In this document: one piece after another, positions 14,901-27,800 of the stretch | Position numbering within the stretch: position 1 is the first letter of the stretch | How the letters are laid out: each line of letters begins with the position of its first letter | NCBI GenBank assembly: GCA_031216445.1 | Contig: CM062214.1 | Location: 21,009,001-21,073,000, forward strand | DNA length: 64,000 nucleotides | Source: Lateolabrax maculatus | Taxonomy: Eukaryota > Chordata > Actinopteri > Acropomatiformes > Lateolabracidae | Direction of reading: 5' to 3' | The notes under the pieces: model-generated | Databases searched by the model: none | What the model was told of the DNA's origin: nothing | What the model saw: only the letters and a program-made list of their open reading frames with translations | Translations under genes and position numbers: made by a program

Positions 14901-17900
14901 AGTAAGTATAATTTACAGTACAGAGTATGAACAGAAAATTACTAAATATGTGCTATGTGTCTTTTGTAGAGGATAATGAATAAAACTAAAACTGCGAGGA
15001 ATGTGCAAAATATTGTGTGTGTACAGTTTAGTATAGACTAAAGTCCACGAGTGTGCATTAATGTAACGCATTTCGCCGGGGGTCTGTGCATTAATGTAAC
15101 GCGTAGTGTCTGTTTGGGGATAAGGGTCCGTGTCAGTGGGGGTCCCGGGCCTTGTTGATCAGGCCAGCTGCAGACGGGAAGAAACTGTTCTTGTGGCGAG
15201 AGGTTTTGGTCCTGATGGACCGCAGCCTCCTGCCAGAGGGGAGAGTCTTGAACAGTTTGTGTCCAGGGTGGGAAGGGTCACAGACTGTTCGAGACTCTTA
15301 CTGCTGCCTTCAAAAATAAAAGAAAAACTGAATGGAATGAGAGGAAAGGTGTTGGTTGGTGTTTTCTGACGGTTAGTCTGACACCTTGAACCACTCGGGG
15401 GCAGCACTAGGTTTACATATCTCCCTTTCATCAGTCATTTTTTCACACACACACACGCACACACACAGACATCTACTGTAACGTCATCACAAGCAATGTT
15501 AACCATGACTGAAAAACTTTTCCATTTAAGGGCCATAACTGTACAGGAAGCTACTCTACACTCATAAACACTACTAGGAAAAGAAACTATATTCTTTCAA
15601 AGTAAAAGGCAAACTGTTACTGTTTTTAAGTGACATGTCAAATTCCCTCCCTAAACACTGGGGAGGGGACAAGCTCATAAAAAAACAGGGTCCGCATGAA
15701 CTTCAGAAACCACCAACACGGCCCCCGTCTGAGGAAACAGGCCGCAGAGATTCCCCAGCTTAGCAACTGACCACACACACAATCCTCCACCACCACAGAG
15801 TGACCCAGGGATGAACAGTAAAAACACCATCCCAGGAAAGAAATAACAACAATGCTGCACTTAGGGAAGAGTAGAAAAGACTAGAAAAGACTAGAAAAGA
15901 CTAGAAAATTAGAAGGCGTCACAAGCTCACCCTCGTGCAAGCTGTCAGAGGATGTTGATTGAGTTGATGACAAACGTTTGCTTGTTTTTGTTGTTACTGT
16001 GGTTGGATATTTTTCCTGTCCCAGACAGGATTTAACCTCACGTTTGTTTTTCTTCTTTCCATTTTATGCACTCACTGATTAGATTCAAGCGAACAAAGGT
16101 CTCGTGAAGCTGTTTATAATGGGAACTTAACTTTCTGGTTTTGGTCTTGAGACTTGGACTTGAGTGTCAGGTCAGACTTAAGTTAAAAAAAGGAGGCTTG
16201 ATTTATGCAGAGATGAAACTACACATTATCAACGTTGGCAGATGCGATGCTGTGATTAGGCCAACAAACATGGTGGTGGACATTAACCATAGCTCCCTGT
16301 TTTTCATGCATGATGTACATAGAGGACCAGGTGCCAGAGACCAACTTCACTGTTGTACCAGCAACAAATGTTTAAGTATGTTATCACAATTCTATGAATG
16401 AAAGTAAACCTCTACTCCTACTCCACTTTAACACACTGCATGGATTAAATTAGCAATTTCGTGGTCAACGGTCATTTTCATGTATGTGTGTAGTCAGAAT
16501 CAGGCATTGGACCTGACTGCTTTAAGTCTTAACTTACTTAAAACTTCTAAAGACAGGAGACCTAGCAAAAACATCCAATTGTCAAGTTTTTATCTGTTGT
16601 AATACTGGAAAAATAAAAAAATAAATAAACAAGACAGCAACAGGCAGGCTTTGCACAGCTGAAACAATAGCACAGCATATGCATTGAAATGACTTAAGTC
16701 TCAGTAATAACACATAACAAATTAACACATAAGCACCATTTAAAGGAAAATGTTCAAATGCTGTGTAATTTCATTGGTCAGCAGTTTTACCTGCAAATTC
16801 AGTCTGTCTAGTCTGGTGAAGAAGGGAAAGAAAGAGATAAAGAGAGACATCAAACTGAAAAGGACAAAAGGTTGAAAGACAGAAAGACAAGCCTAGACTC
16901 AGGAGCAGAGGGATATCCTGCCTGGGCTCCACTCCCACTTATGTTCTCTTTCTTAAGGTCAAGCCAGATTTCCAGGGCTGAGGAGAGTGCCTGGTTTGGT
17001 TCAATACAGTCCTCAAACCCTGAACCACCAGCCAACAGAGTGCAGAAAGAAAGCAGATGGATAGAGACGTTAAAGCCAAGCGCCAAACTAATGCGGAGTA
17101 AACATGACGGAGACCACACCCAGGGCTTTTATGCTACAGTAATTCTTCTGCTGTTTTGCTGCCCAGACCTAAAAAGGATTGGATGCAATCAGCAGTTGGC
17201 CCACATTTAGCACCGCATTAAGAAGGACAGTTCAAAGGGGTGATGTCAGATTTGTGTTTGCTATCGAAAGACCTGACAGAGTGAGATCGCTGTATTAATC
17301 AGTTTCTAAAGCTTTTAGAGAAGACTGTTGTTCTGCATTTTTCCAAATTTGGCCAAAGCACGCATTGTTTCTGAAAATCAAGCTTAATTTGTTTAAACAT
17401 AACCAGACATAACGTCAGCACCTAATATGAGCATAAAGCATCTCAGCATTGCTGCCACATGGAACTGTGGTCTTTCTTAGCTCTTCTGTGTTTACTGTGT
17501 GTCAGATATATCATAGTTCATCTGCAGAAGCTGCTGACATACAGTATGTTTAATAGCAACACCTTTTTTGTGAACAGTCAGCTGTAAGTGTACCATACAT
17601 GTAATCTGAGCAGCGGGACTTACCATACTGAGCATCGTTGAAGGTCCCTGCCAGGGTTTTACATGACGAGTTGTCCCCGCCACACACTCCGCACTTGTCA
17701 TTCCTGGCCTTCGAGTTAAGAACGTGGTCGCAGCCTGCTTGCTGAAGAGGCACAGATGAAGAAATGTGTGATTTAGAGTGTAATATGACACACTGTGCTT
17801 AAAATGATTAGTTTGAATGTTTTGAACGACATGTTTGTTTCACCTGGACACCATGAATTTGGCAAATGCGGGTGTTTCTGATTGTGACCTACTAACACTT

Positions 17901-20900
17901 CACTAAAAATTCTAGCTTCATCCTTTCCAGTAATTACAAAACGTAAATCATGTAAAAGTATGAGTAGACTGAGAGTGTTAAGTTTATTTTTCTTTGACAC
18001 AGATAAACATATATGACACTATATATCACAATAGCACGCAAAGAAGTTAAGACTATGGTGACGCTGATGTTGAAGCTTGTGTGTGTGTGTGTGTGTGGGT
18101 GTGTGTGTTGCTGGGTGTATGCATAAGTTCATCATAAATAAGAAACAGACAGATATACCCTGCAGAGGCCTTGAACACAGATGTCATAAGTATCTGGCCC
18201 ACACGGCGTGCCGTCGATGACGCGGTCCTTCAGCTGATAGTACGCCGTAGTCCCGGCAACCCGGCAGAAGAGCTTACAGCGATCCTTCATTAGTACTGGA
18301 TGGAGAAAGAAAACAAAGTATGGAAAAAGTTGAACTATAGCTCATTAAGTTAATGACATTAATAAAAATAAAAATCCTGAATAATAACAAGATGAAAAGC
18401 CCAGAGATGATTGCCTGTGTTAATAAAATAAAACAAAACATAACACTTGAAATTTTTGATCTTGTATCTATTTAAAAATGTTTGCAAAGTTCAGCAGCCA
18501 AATTTGTATCCGTTGTTTGGAAGAATCACTTTGTATCTGACAGTGTACTGGCTCCGGGGCTTGGCCTGTTTGCTTGTGTAGCGTCAATTAAATGAATGAA
18601 TCACTTGCAGTAACTTAGACATGGTGGTCTTTGCCAGATGGTAGTCTCATGTAGCTGGGCAGACCATCTCGGCAAGGAATGAGATACGGCTGCAAGAGGG
18701 AAAGCTGCCAGGAGGTTCATATGGAACAGATGTGTGTTGTTTTAATGCTGCTGTTGTTTAGTGTACTCCTTTTACTGTACCTTACACATCCACCCATTCG
18801 TCATTCAAATTTTCAACCTTCTCACCTCATGTATTAAAATTTTAGTGCATTAGATTAAAATGCAGTATATACATAAACATCCCAATTGTGCATATTATGG
18901 CCTCCACATCCCTCACACATACAATATGGACTTGCTGTAAAATTGCACGAGCAGTTTACACAAGCCTGAGTAATCACACAAATAGTGAATAACTGGGTGC
19001 AGACAAAAAATGATTTATAAAATGGAGACATGCTGTATTTAAGTTAAATGCACCAAACATACTGTATCACTGGCTTCAAACTACATTGTATAGTTGGATG
19101 TAAATAGTATCCATCTTGGATGTTGCAGACATTTAAATTACATGCTTTAGGTGTACTCACTGCCACTGTACTTGGGGACCCAGCGGACGGTGGGAGGTAG
19201 ACCGTTGATGTTGAAGTGCTTGCCGTCAAACTGAGAGCACTGCTCCTCGCGGAAATCTTTCCGTCCTCGCGGACATGGCTCAGTGTTGCAAGAGCGGAAC
19301 TTCATCCTGCGGCCTACACAGAACTTCCCGCCATTTCTGGGCCTACAGTGGGACACAACGGATCACAGGAGCACTAAACTTAGTTTCAATTTAAAGACGT
19401 TGACCCTTGTTTGACTGGTGCTCTATGAGTTCAAACACACATTGTTTACAGTAAAATTCACACTTATTCACACTTTCTTACTCAGGCTTGTTGCAGTCTC
19501 TGCTATTGCTCCGGGTTCCTCCACCACAGGACCTGGAGCAAACACTGTAGGGCCCCCAGGGACCCCACTCCCCGTGGACTGGCTGCAGGTCCAACTCCTT
19601 GTTTACACACATCCCATGTCTGCAGTACTGCATGTGAATAGACAGAAACACACATACATATCATGTTAAAAACCATGACTGCAACTCCTGCAGTACTGAG
19701 GACAAACACAGACTGTTTTGAGCATGGCTCTACAGCAGAATTAGAGCAAGCACAGCTGGGAGTGGTGTTCCTCTTTGCCTTTTTAACTCTCTGTTTAGAT
19801 CTAAAGCTAAATTTAAAAAGAAATCCTAGTACAGCTATTGTTTACTCTCACGGAAGGCGTCCAACTCCTCCAGGTGTCATAAAAGAAATGGGAGAGGGAG
19901 GAAATGAAATGGATACCAACAGAGATAGAGAAAGTGGAAAACAGTAAAAAAAAAAAGTGTCAATGAGAGAAACTAGAAACTGAAATGTACAGTATTTGCC
20001 ACAATACTTCCTTGATGTAAACCAAATCTATAATGTATTTGGGGGTGTTCTTTTTGAAGGGATCTAAGTCAACAGTTCAGTTCCAGTTTTGTTCTCATCA
20101 CATCTCCCTATCTTGATTCCAAAACCATATAGTGGTGATGACAAACGTGAATTTCATCAACACATTACTTCAATGGTGAGTTGCAGAGACTATTTAATGC
20201 AAACAATGGCAGATTGAGACTTTCGAATGTATTTAAAACATTACTGTTTTAGAGCCTCTTTCTTTGCACAAAGTCACACAGTTTTTCACATGAGCTTCCT
20301 GTTTCCCACATATATACGTATACAAACCTGATGCAACTCATCAATGGAAATGCTGTTTTGACACAAAATTTGTTCAGCTAAGGAAAAATATCAAAATTAA
20401 AACCATTTGCTACACCACAGACAATGGAGAAAATCCAGAATAATTTTTTCTTAAAACATCTTCAGTTTACATAATACAGAATCTTTCATACAATAGACTT
20501 TGACATAGAAAATAAGGCGCCTGGTATCACACAGTGTGTACCCACTAACCAACCTTTGCCAAGAAGTGCTAACACTGCTTACATAAGCAAAGCACGGCAG
20601 GCTCATTTCCCTTTGTGTGTAACCAAATCCCCTTCTCACTGACTAAGATATCGGAGGGTCCTGTTCACTGAAAGAATGCAGGACAAGACGGCGTCTGTCT
20701 GGGTACGTAGCCCGCCGTCCGGGCACACAGGCACGGGGAGCAGTGGCACCGTGATAAGGAAACTCTAGAGTTGTGATAACAAAAGGAACAAAGTTCATTA
20801 CTGGCTTGACATCAGGAACTCCCTTCTCCTGTTCAGCTGTCTATACACAGCTTTAAACTTGCAACCTGAAAAGGAGGATGCTCCACCTCAGAGTTTGGTC

Positions 20901-23900
20901 TGTGAGATTGATGCACAAGTCGTTATTTTCATTACCAGCTCTTTCCAGAAGAGAAATGCAACTACTTTCATTTCAACTGGCCACGCGCCCATCCCACTAT
21001 AAGACATTTAATCTTTTACTGTAGATTAAAAAAACTGACTGCCTGTTCTGAAAACTCTTGATAACTGACAACAAAACCGTTTGAGATCTGCTTCAGTGGA
21101 TTTTCATTTACGCTAATAAACCAGGGAGGATATCAATCAAAGTCATCTCCTGGAGATTGGCTAATCTGGCAAGTCTCTAGTTTGACATAAATTCACAACT
21201 TGGCAGCCATTACCTTAGGTGAACACCTGCAAAAGTGCAAAGTCATACACACAAACACATGTAAGCGTACAGAAGATTTGGCACCGCTGCTTCTAATATC
21301 TTGGCCTACTATGCATGTGTGTTTTACACACTTGCGGGTCTAATGATGGAGTGTAAAGTCTGTGCTCAATGACAGACAGGTGTTAACAGCTCCAGGGTAT
21401 GGACTAAACAAGCCACAAACATTTCCATAATCCAGACCTGGTCTGAGTAATGGCCCAGGCCTTCCTGTCTGACTCCACTGTAAATGCAAAGTGAAGGCAC
21501 TGATAATGTTGTTGGAGCACTAACAATGGATCTAAAAAAAACAATTCAAATAAAAAGTATGTGATAAAACATCCACATGAGTGGAAATAGCTTCCACACC
21601 ACTTGGCAAACAGGTGCTGGTCCTTGTTGGTTGAGCAACCTCCTCAAGAACAAAAGAGCTTAGCAATTGGAGTTCATGAAAGTGTCACACAAACACATTT
21701 TCAGATGTTTTTAAGAGTTTTTCTATGTCACAACAAAGAGTTTCCCTCACCTTATAGCCCTCATATCCCCTTCCCCCACCTCAGCTTAGGGACTTTCAAC
21801 GCAGACCTGAGCATCACATCTATACCTCCTGTCCACAGCCACCCCCCCACCCCCCATCCCCTTATGGGAAATTGCAAGGGCCATGCAGGGACCACCACAG
21901 TGCAACCAGGCAGCAGGACCGAAGGAACTGTCAAACACAAGGCGGACTGTCTGTCAGAGAGGACCAAAGCCTGTGTAAGCCTCTGAGGCATTCCACTCCC
22001 CCCACTGGCACCCTGTGTTTACAACCGTTTTGTTTGGCTTGAAAAGGTGATGTGGGTGAAAAGAAGAAAGACAGAAAGGGGGGAGTGGAAGGAAAAAAAC
22101 ATCTGTGTGAGATGATGTATGTGAGCGTGTGTGTGTGTGTGTGCGCGCGCAAATGTGAGCATGCACATGACTGTGTGTGCGTGTGTCTGTGTGTGTGTGT
22201 GCACATGTGTGTCAAGTGTGAGAGTGATTGCTCAGAGTCTGGCGGCATCTGGGGGCCACGCTCAATTCCAATTAGCCTCTCTTTCCGGAGTGCACAAACA
22301 CACCCTTGGAGAAACGTTGAGGTGAAAGGCAGTCTTGGCAAAGCTCAAACAAGCATTAAGGACAACGGTAAACCCTTTCCTAGAAAGATTGTCAAAATTT
22401 GCCCTCAATTGGGAATGTGGTGAGACATTTGAAGGTCTTGTGAGAGAAACCTGTCCAGCTGTGACTAGCATGTGTTTCAAATTAGGAATTTACCAAAGAC
22501 ACACGCTGACTCACCAACTCATACCAAGACATGTGCATATGTGCATACACATATATCACATGCATGAATTTTGCACATATTGTATAAAGATACACATATA
22601 ATGCACACAGGGAAACACACACAGTACCTTTATCTCTTTGCTCTCAAATCACACGCCACAAACTAAATAAAGTTTAACCAACAGCCACAGCGAGTAACCA
22701 CCAGCCTTCTAACCCCGACAGTGAGAATAGTATCTAAGGACAGCAGCATCTGCTCTCAGCTCCTCAGCTGGCTGGTTTGGAAGTGAGCGCCCTGTAATTG
22801 CCAGGAAACTGTTGCAGAGAGCACCTCATTTCTGAACCCAAGCCATACATCACTGCAGGAATGAGAAGGCAGAAGACTGATTTAAAAAGCCCTTTCATTT
22901 TAACACAGCCATTTCCAAAAGGCATCACCTTTCATGTTGCGGTGTCTTTCTCATGGCTCTGGGTTCGGAGTTCACTTTGGCCTTGGCCTGCTGGGTTTGT
23001 GTCTTTGTCTCTGACGAGCCCTCTGTCCTCTCCACACTGCTCAATTAAAACTTACTGCAATCCCTAATAACCTGAAACATCTGGAGTCAGCTGTCAAAAT
23101 GGCACAACATGGACCACCGCAGTTGATTTTCAATAAGGCAACATTCACTATTACATGCCTAATAACTTGACCTGGATGTGAGAGCCGAGAGAGAGCCCAT
23201 TGAGCTCTACAGTAGTAAGGGATTCTCTGCACTCTTTGGGCGGGCAGGGGACTGGAAATATATAATGACAGCTGTTATTATAGACTAAATTTACACTGAC
23301 TCATTTTTTCAGCCAAGACATGCATTTTTTCCCCTGTTAGTTCCATATTTCCTCTTTCTTTTGTGTTGACAGGGTGTGAAGACAGGAGGAAGAGAAATGA
23401 CGAGAGGGAGGGGAAGGAAACAACATGATGCAACTGTGACCCAAACCAACCTCGCTTCTTACTACACCTCCTTACTTTGTTTCCTACCCTCTTTTTTTCC
23501 ACTCGCTGTGATCCCTCCTCCCCCCACATCTTTCAAAGAAGTGTAAGGGTTGTCATTAGAGTGAATGACTAGTTTGGCCCTATCAGCTGTTCCACTCAGG
23601 TGCACTTCAGAGACACTTTTACTGTTGGTCTTTCTCACTTATCATCATCTCTGTACAACTCCTGAGACACACATACCTCTTGTAGCCTTCTAAAACTTAC
23701 CTTGATCAATATTTTTGGACAAAATGTTTATTTGTAATGTGAAAGGAGTCCCTTATAGTGATAAACTCACGGAAAATTATCATCCAACTCTGCTGCTCTA
23801 CAGAAATGTTTTACCTCTTTTGGCTATTATTTCGTTTTTAAACCTGCAGTAATTTTTTGTCCACTTGGGGGCAATTATTGCCACATTTTGACTCCACACT

Positions 23901-24166
23901 ATAATCCTCCGAATACATCTTCCTCCTTGTACACAGCGGGCAGTGAAAGCATCACTCATTGGCTACCGGACACAGTAATTCCATCAGCAAACTACATGAA
24001 TGCTAAAACAACAATCCTCTTGTTAGCCCAAATCCACAGATATGTCTGTGATGATGGCAAATCAAAGTGGCAACATCCTGCAAATATCCAGAGATTAGCT
24101 GAGAGTGACACTGATATGAGTCTCACAATCCCAAACTCCAGTACAGGCACACGCACGCACACACAC

Positions 24167-24216
<50 letters not shown>

Positions 24217-24861
24217 ACCCCGTCCCAGCATCGTACGACAAGTCTGTCAGGCTGCCAGGAAGCTCCAGCCAACACTCACCGCCTCCGCCAACAGACTCCA
24301 TTCTGCCCTGGCTTCACTTTTCAAGACTTCACTATCTCACTCTAATTGGCTGAAACCAGAGCAGGTTGTCATTCTTTTACGAAGAATGTTCTGGAAATCA
24401 AAAACAACTTCCAGTTTATTCACTTACACTAACCACTTAATTTAGCCCTTATTAAGAGTATCTGGTAAAGCTTTTGGGGTTTTATACAGACTTGAAGAAA
24501 AGCTCAGCAGTCATCGTACTGAGTGAACTCAATAACACTTGAATATTTTGTTTGTCACTTGCAACTAATTCCCCCAAAAATGGCTATCAAGGGAGCTTTC
24601 AGTCAAGACCACATTCCAGTTTACAATAAAATGAATAAAACCGAGAACAATAAGAACAACAAAACACCACAGTTTATTCAAGCTCTGTTTTTTTTCCCTC
24701 CGCCACCCACTGAGCGACGACGTGGTGAGAAGCAGTGCGGGGATCTTCAAATGGTGGGCATGTGGATACAGGGCCAAGCGGACCCCAGCTTCGGCTTGAC
24801 AGGCGCTTATTGACCATGCTGGCTGGCCCCTAATCGACACACACTCACACACACACACACA

Positions 24862-24898
<37 letters not shown>

Positions 24899-27800
24899 CC
24901 CTGCATGTGTGCATTTGCTTACACTTAAATGTAGATAATTCTGCCAGCATATAAATGCAACACACACAGCACTATATGCATGTATGAACACTCAAAACAC
25001 ACACACAAACAGATACACACAGACGCACAGGCAGGATCCTTTGAAGAGTGAGAGGGATCGAAAGGGGGGGGGGGGGAGTGAGGGAGAAAAGAGCAGGAGA
25101 AGAGAGGATGGCGGGGAGGGAGGGTGGTGGCGGTATTTATAGACAACAAGTGATGGGATGCCCTCGTTAGCGTACGGCCCACTGAGCCAGATGACAGACG
25201 CGCCGCCAAGAGGTCATGTGACCGCATTACTCACTCTGGCGCCCTGTGAGAGGGCCCGTTGAGCAACAGAGAGGGAGCGAGGGAGGGAGGAAGGGAAAGA
25301 GGCAGAGAGAGTCAGAGGAGAAGGGAACCGAGGGGGAGAAAAATACCCATGAACCCTGCAGTGCACGTTGCCCTATTTCAACTAGACTGTGTACAAACAA
25401 ACTTTTTTTCACTCTTCATGTAGGACGTGCCTCTCTCTCACTTTCTGGGCACTGACCTCAATTCCCCGATGCGGTCACAACTTTGTTTCGTAACCCGATG
25501 GAACAAAAACTCTCCCCAGACAATGCGGGCACAAGAGGTGGCGGTTAGTCGTTCATAAAATTTACTTTTTACATGAGATAACGTTTCCCGTGGAATCGCT
25601 TAGAATGACATGGCAGGCTTTATTCTAATGATAGGCTACGAAAGAGATCTTTAAAGGGGGGGCTGTGGGTGCTAAGACGATACCTGCTGCTAGTTTCCCC
25701 CATAGAGGCCATAGCTGTAATCCTCTAGATCTGACCCCCCCCAACACACACACACACACACTCCCCCCTCAGGGCTCTGCAGACACCTCAGAGCCAGGAG
25801 CAAGACCAGACCCTGTAAAGCCTTACCCCTTAACCTCAAGACTGCTTTGTAGAAAGAATGAGAGAGGAGTCAGGAGAAGAGGTGAGAAGGTGTCCTAGAT
25901 GCAGTACATTAAGAATGTCTAAGAAAAGAGATAGAGAAAGAACAATACAATACTGACACAGGAGAATCAAGAAGAACCATGGATCCGCAGATTATCAGAC
26001 TTTTGAGGCTGGCATAAGGTGAACACAAACGTACACAAACACAACATACCAAAATTACCACATAAAAGAGCTCTTGTATGGGCAGGTGAGTGTCGGTGCA
26101 GGGTCCCCTTCTCTTTCAACTCACGCTACTTCAAACAGCCCCCTGCATGAAGATGAAACTGGGCCCTCAGCACTACAAACAAAGGTGGTGCCTCTGCTCA
26201 AAGGCACAAAGAAATGAAGGAAAACAGCCACTACTAAAGATCACATATGATTTTTGGCCACGCTAGCGTGCAAGGCTATGTCGGCCTGTTGGTTGGTCCA
26301 CCACTTTGGTTCAGACTGAAATAGCTCAACAACCATTGGATGGACTGATATGAAATTGTGTACAGACATTCACAGCCCCCAGAGGATGAATCCTTATGGA
26401 TTTGGTGATCCCCTGATCTTTCCTCTTGCGCCACCATGAGGTTAACATTTGTTTTAGATTTTTATTGGATATATTTCAATAAAACGTGGTCCCATCATCA
26501 GCTCAAACAACATTCCCATCATCCTCAGCTGAACTATTTAGAGCTAATTCATCCTGGTTTTAACGTTGACGTCTGGGCCCCTTTGGACCTGCAAATGACC
26601 AAATCAATGTTTACAGGGTTCCAATAAAGACCAGGCGTCTGTTATCTAGCTAAATCAGCTCAAATTGGGTTAAGGGGTTGTATCTCATTAAAGCAAACCA
26701 CTCGGTGTGATTAAACCAACACCGTGCCTCCTCAAGCAATTCTCCCACATACAGGCTGAGAGCAAAATGGAAGCGGCGATCCCAGGACCATTACTGTTTA
26801 GTCCAGTTGTTGTGGTTGGATTAAGATGTTAGCTATCCCCTGTTAACCTCTCCTCTCCAGACTGGGCTGATCCAAGACCTAACATGGTGGGGAGGGAGAT
26901 GGAGCCAGATGAAAGGACATAAGGGCTATAAGACTTACATGGGCCCACACTGCAAAAGACTCCTGGAGGGCAGAAGGTTAAGGAGAGAAGAGAACCCTCC
27001 TCCTTTCCCTCTTTCTCCCTCTCGTACATGTTCCGAATGCTAAACACCAGCCCACCACATCCTCACCCCCCCTCCCCCCACCCCCCCCCCCCCGTACCTC
27101 CTCCTCACTCTCACCTCCCTCCTCTCCTCCCGCCTCCTGCTCTGCAGAATCACTGATGTGAAGTCTTTTGTGAGAGCGCTGGCTGGCCTCAGCCCGGGCT
27201 CTGTTACGGCCTGACCGCTGACCCACTCACCCGCCTTTTAAAGAGGTTTTAGGGTCATGGGTTCACAACAAGGTGACTCGACTGTGAACGGCGGGCGGCA
27301 TCCTCTTTCAAAGGGCCCACGTCTTCACCTTTCCCTCTCAAGACTTTCTCTCCCTCTTTTTCGCCCCCTCTGTCTCTCTTTTCTTTCCTCTTTCTGTCTT
27401 TCTCTTTCTGCCCCCCCCCCCGCCCCCCGCAGCCCTTCTTTCCATGTATCCTCAGTGACTGACCCGCCGTCTCAGCTCTAATTAGCATAGCATCCCAGAG
27501 CGAGGAGAACATGAAGGCTAATGGGGGTTGGGGCCCCGTAACAACACTGAGGGTAAAGCTTCAAGTTTCTAACTAGGGCCATCACCTGACCACATTTACA
27601 TGGGATTCTGCAACCAGAATGCAGGCAGGAGAGTAATGGATGATAAATTATTCCTTTTTCTTGGTAGAGGAAGTGAACTGGAGGGGGAAAGGCATCAGGA
27701 TTCAAAGCGGCACTGCATGGGAGGTTTGGCTTGTGTCAGTAATGTATTTTGTCTAAAATGCAAAGAGGCCAGCTTCAACAACAATGCTGATTAGGGAACA

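Larger units (their letters stand above)
13873..17623 (-). other. adamts20 intron 15
   Basis: Contains a probable interspersed repeat (14738-15300) and a 10-base tandem repeat (15870-15910). No coding region supported. Confidence 0.55.

Noticed and set aside
23888..24445. 185-codon open frame on the plus strand in intron 11
   Set aside because: It is stretched by translation of a CA microsatellite (alternating His/Thr) and has no recognisable domain.
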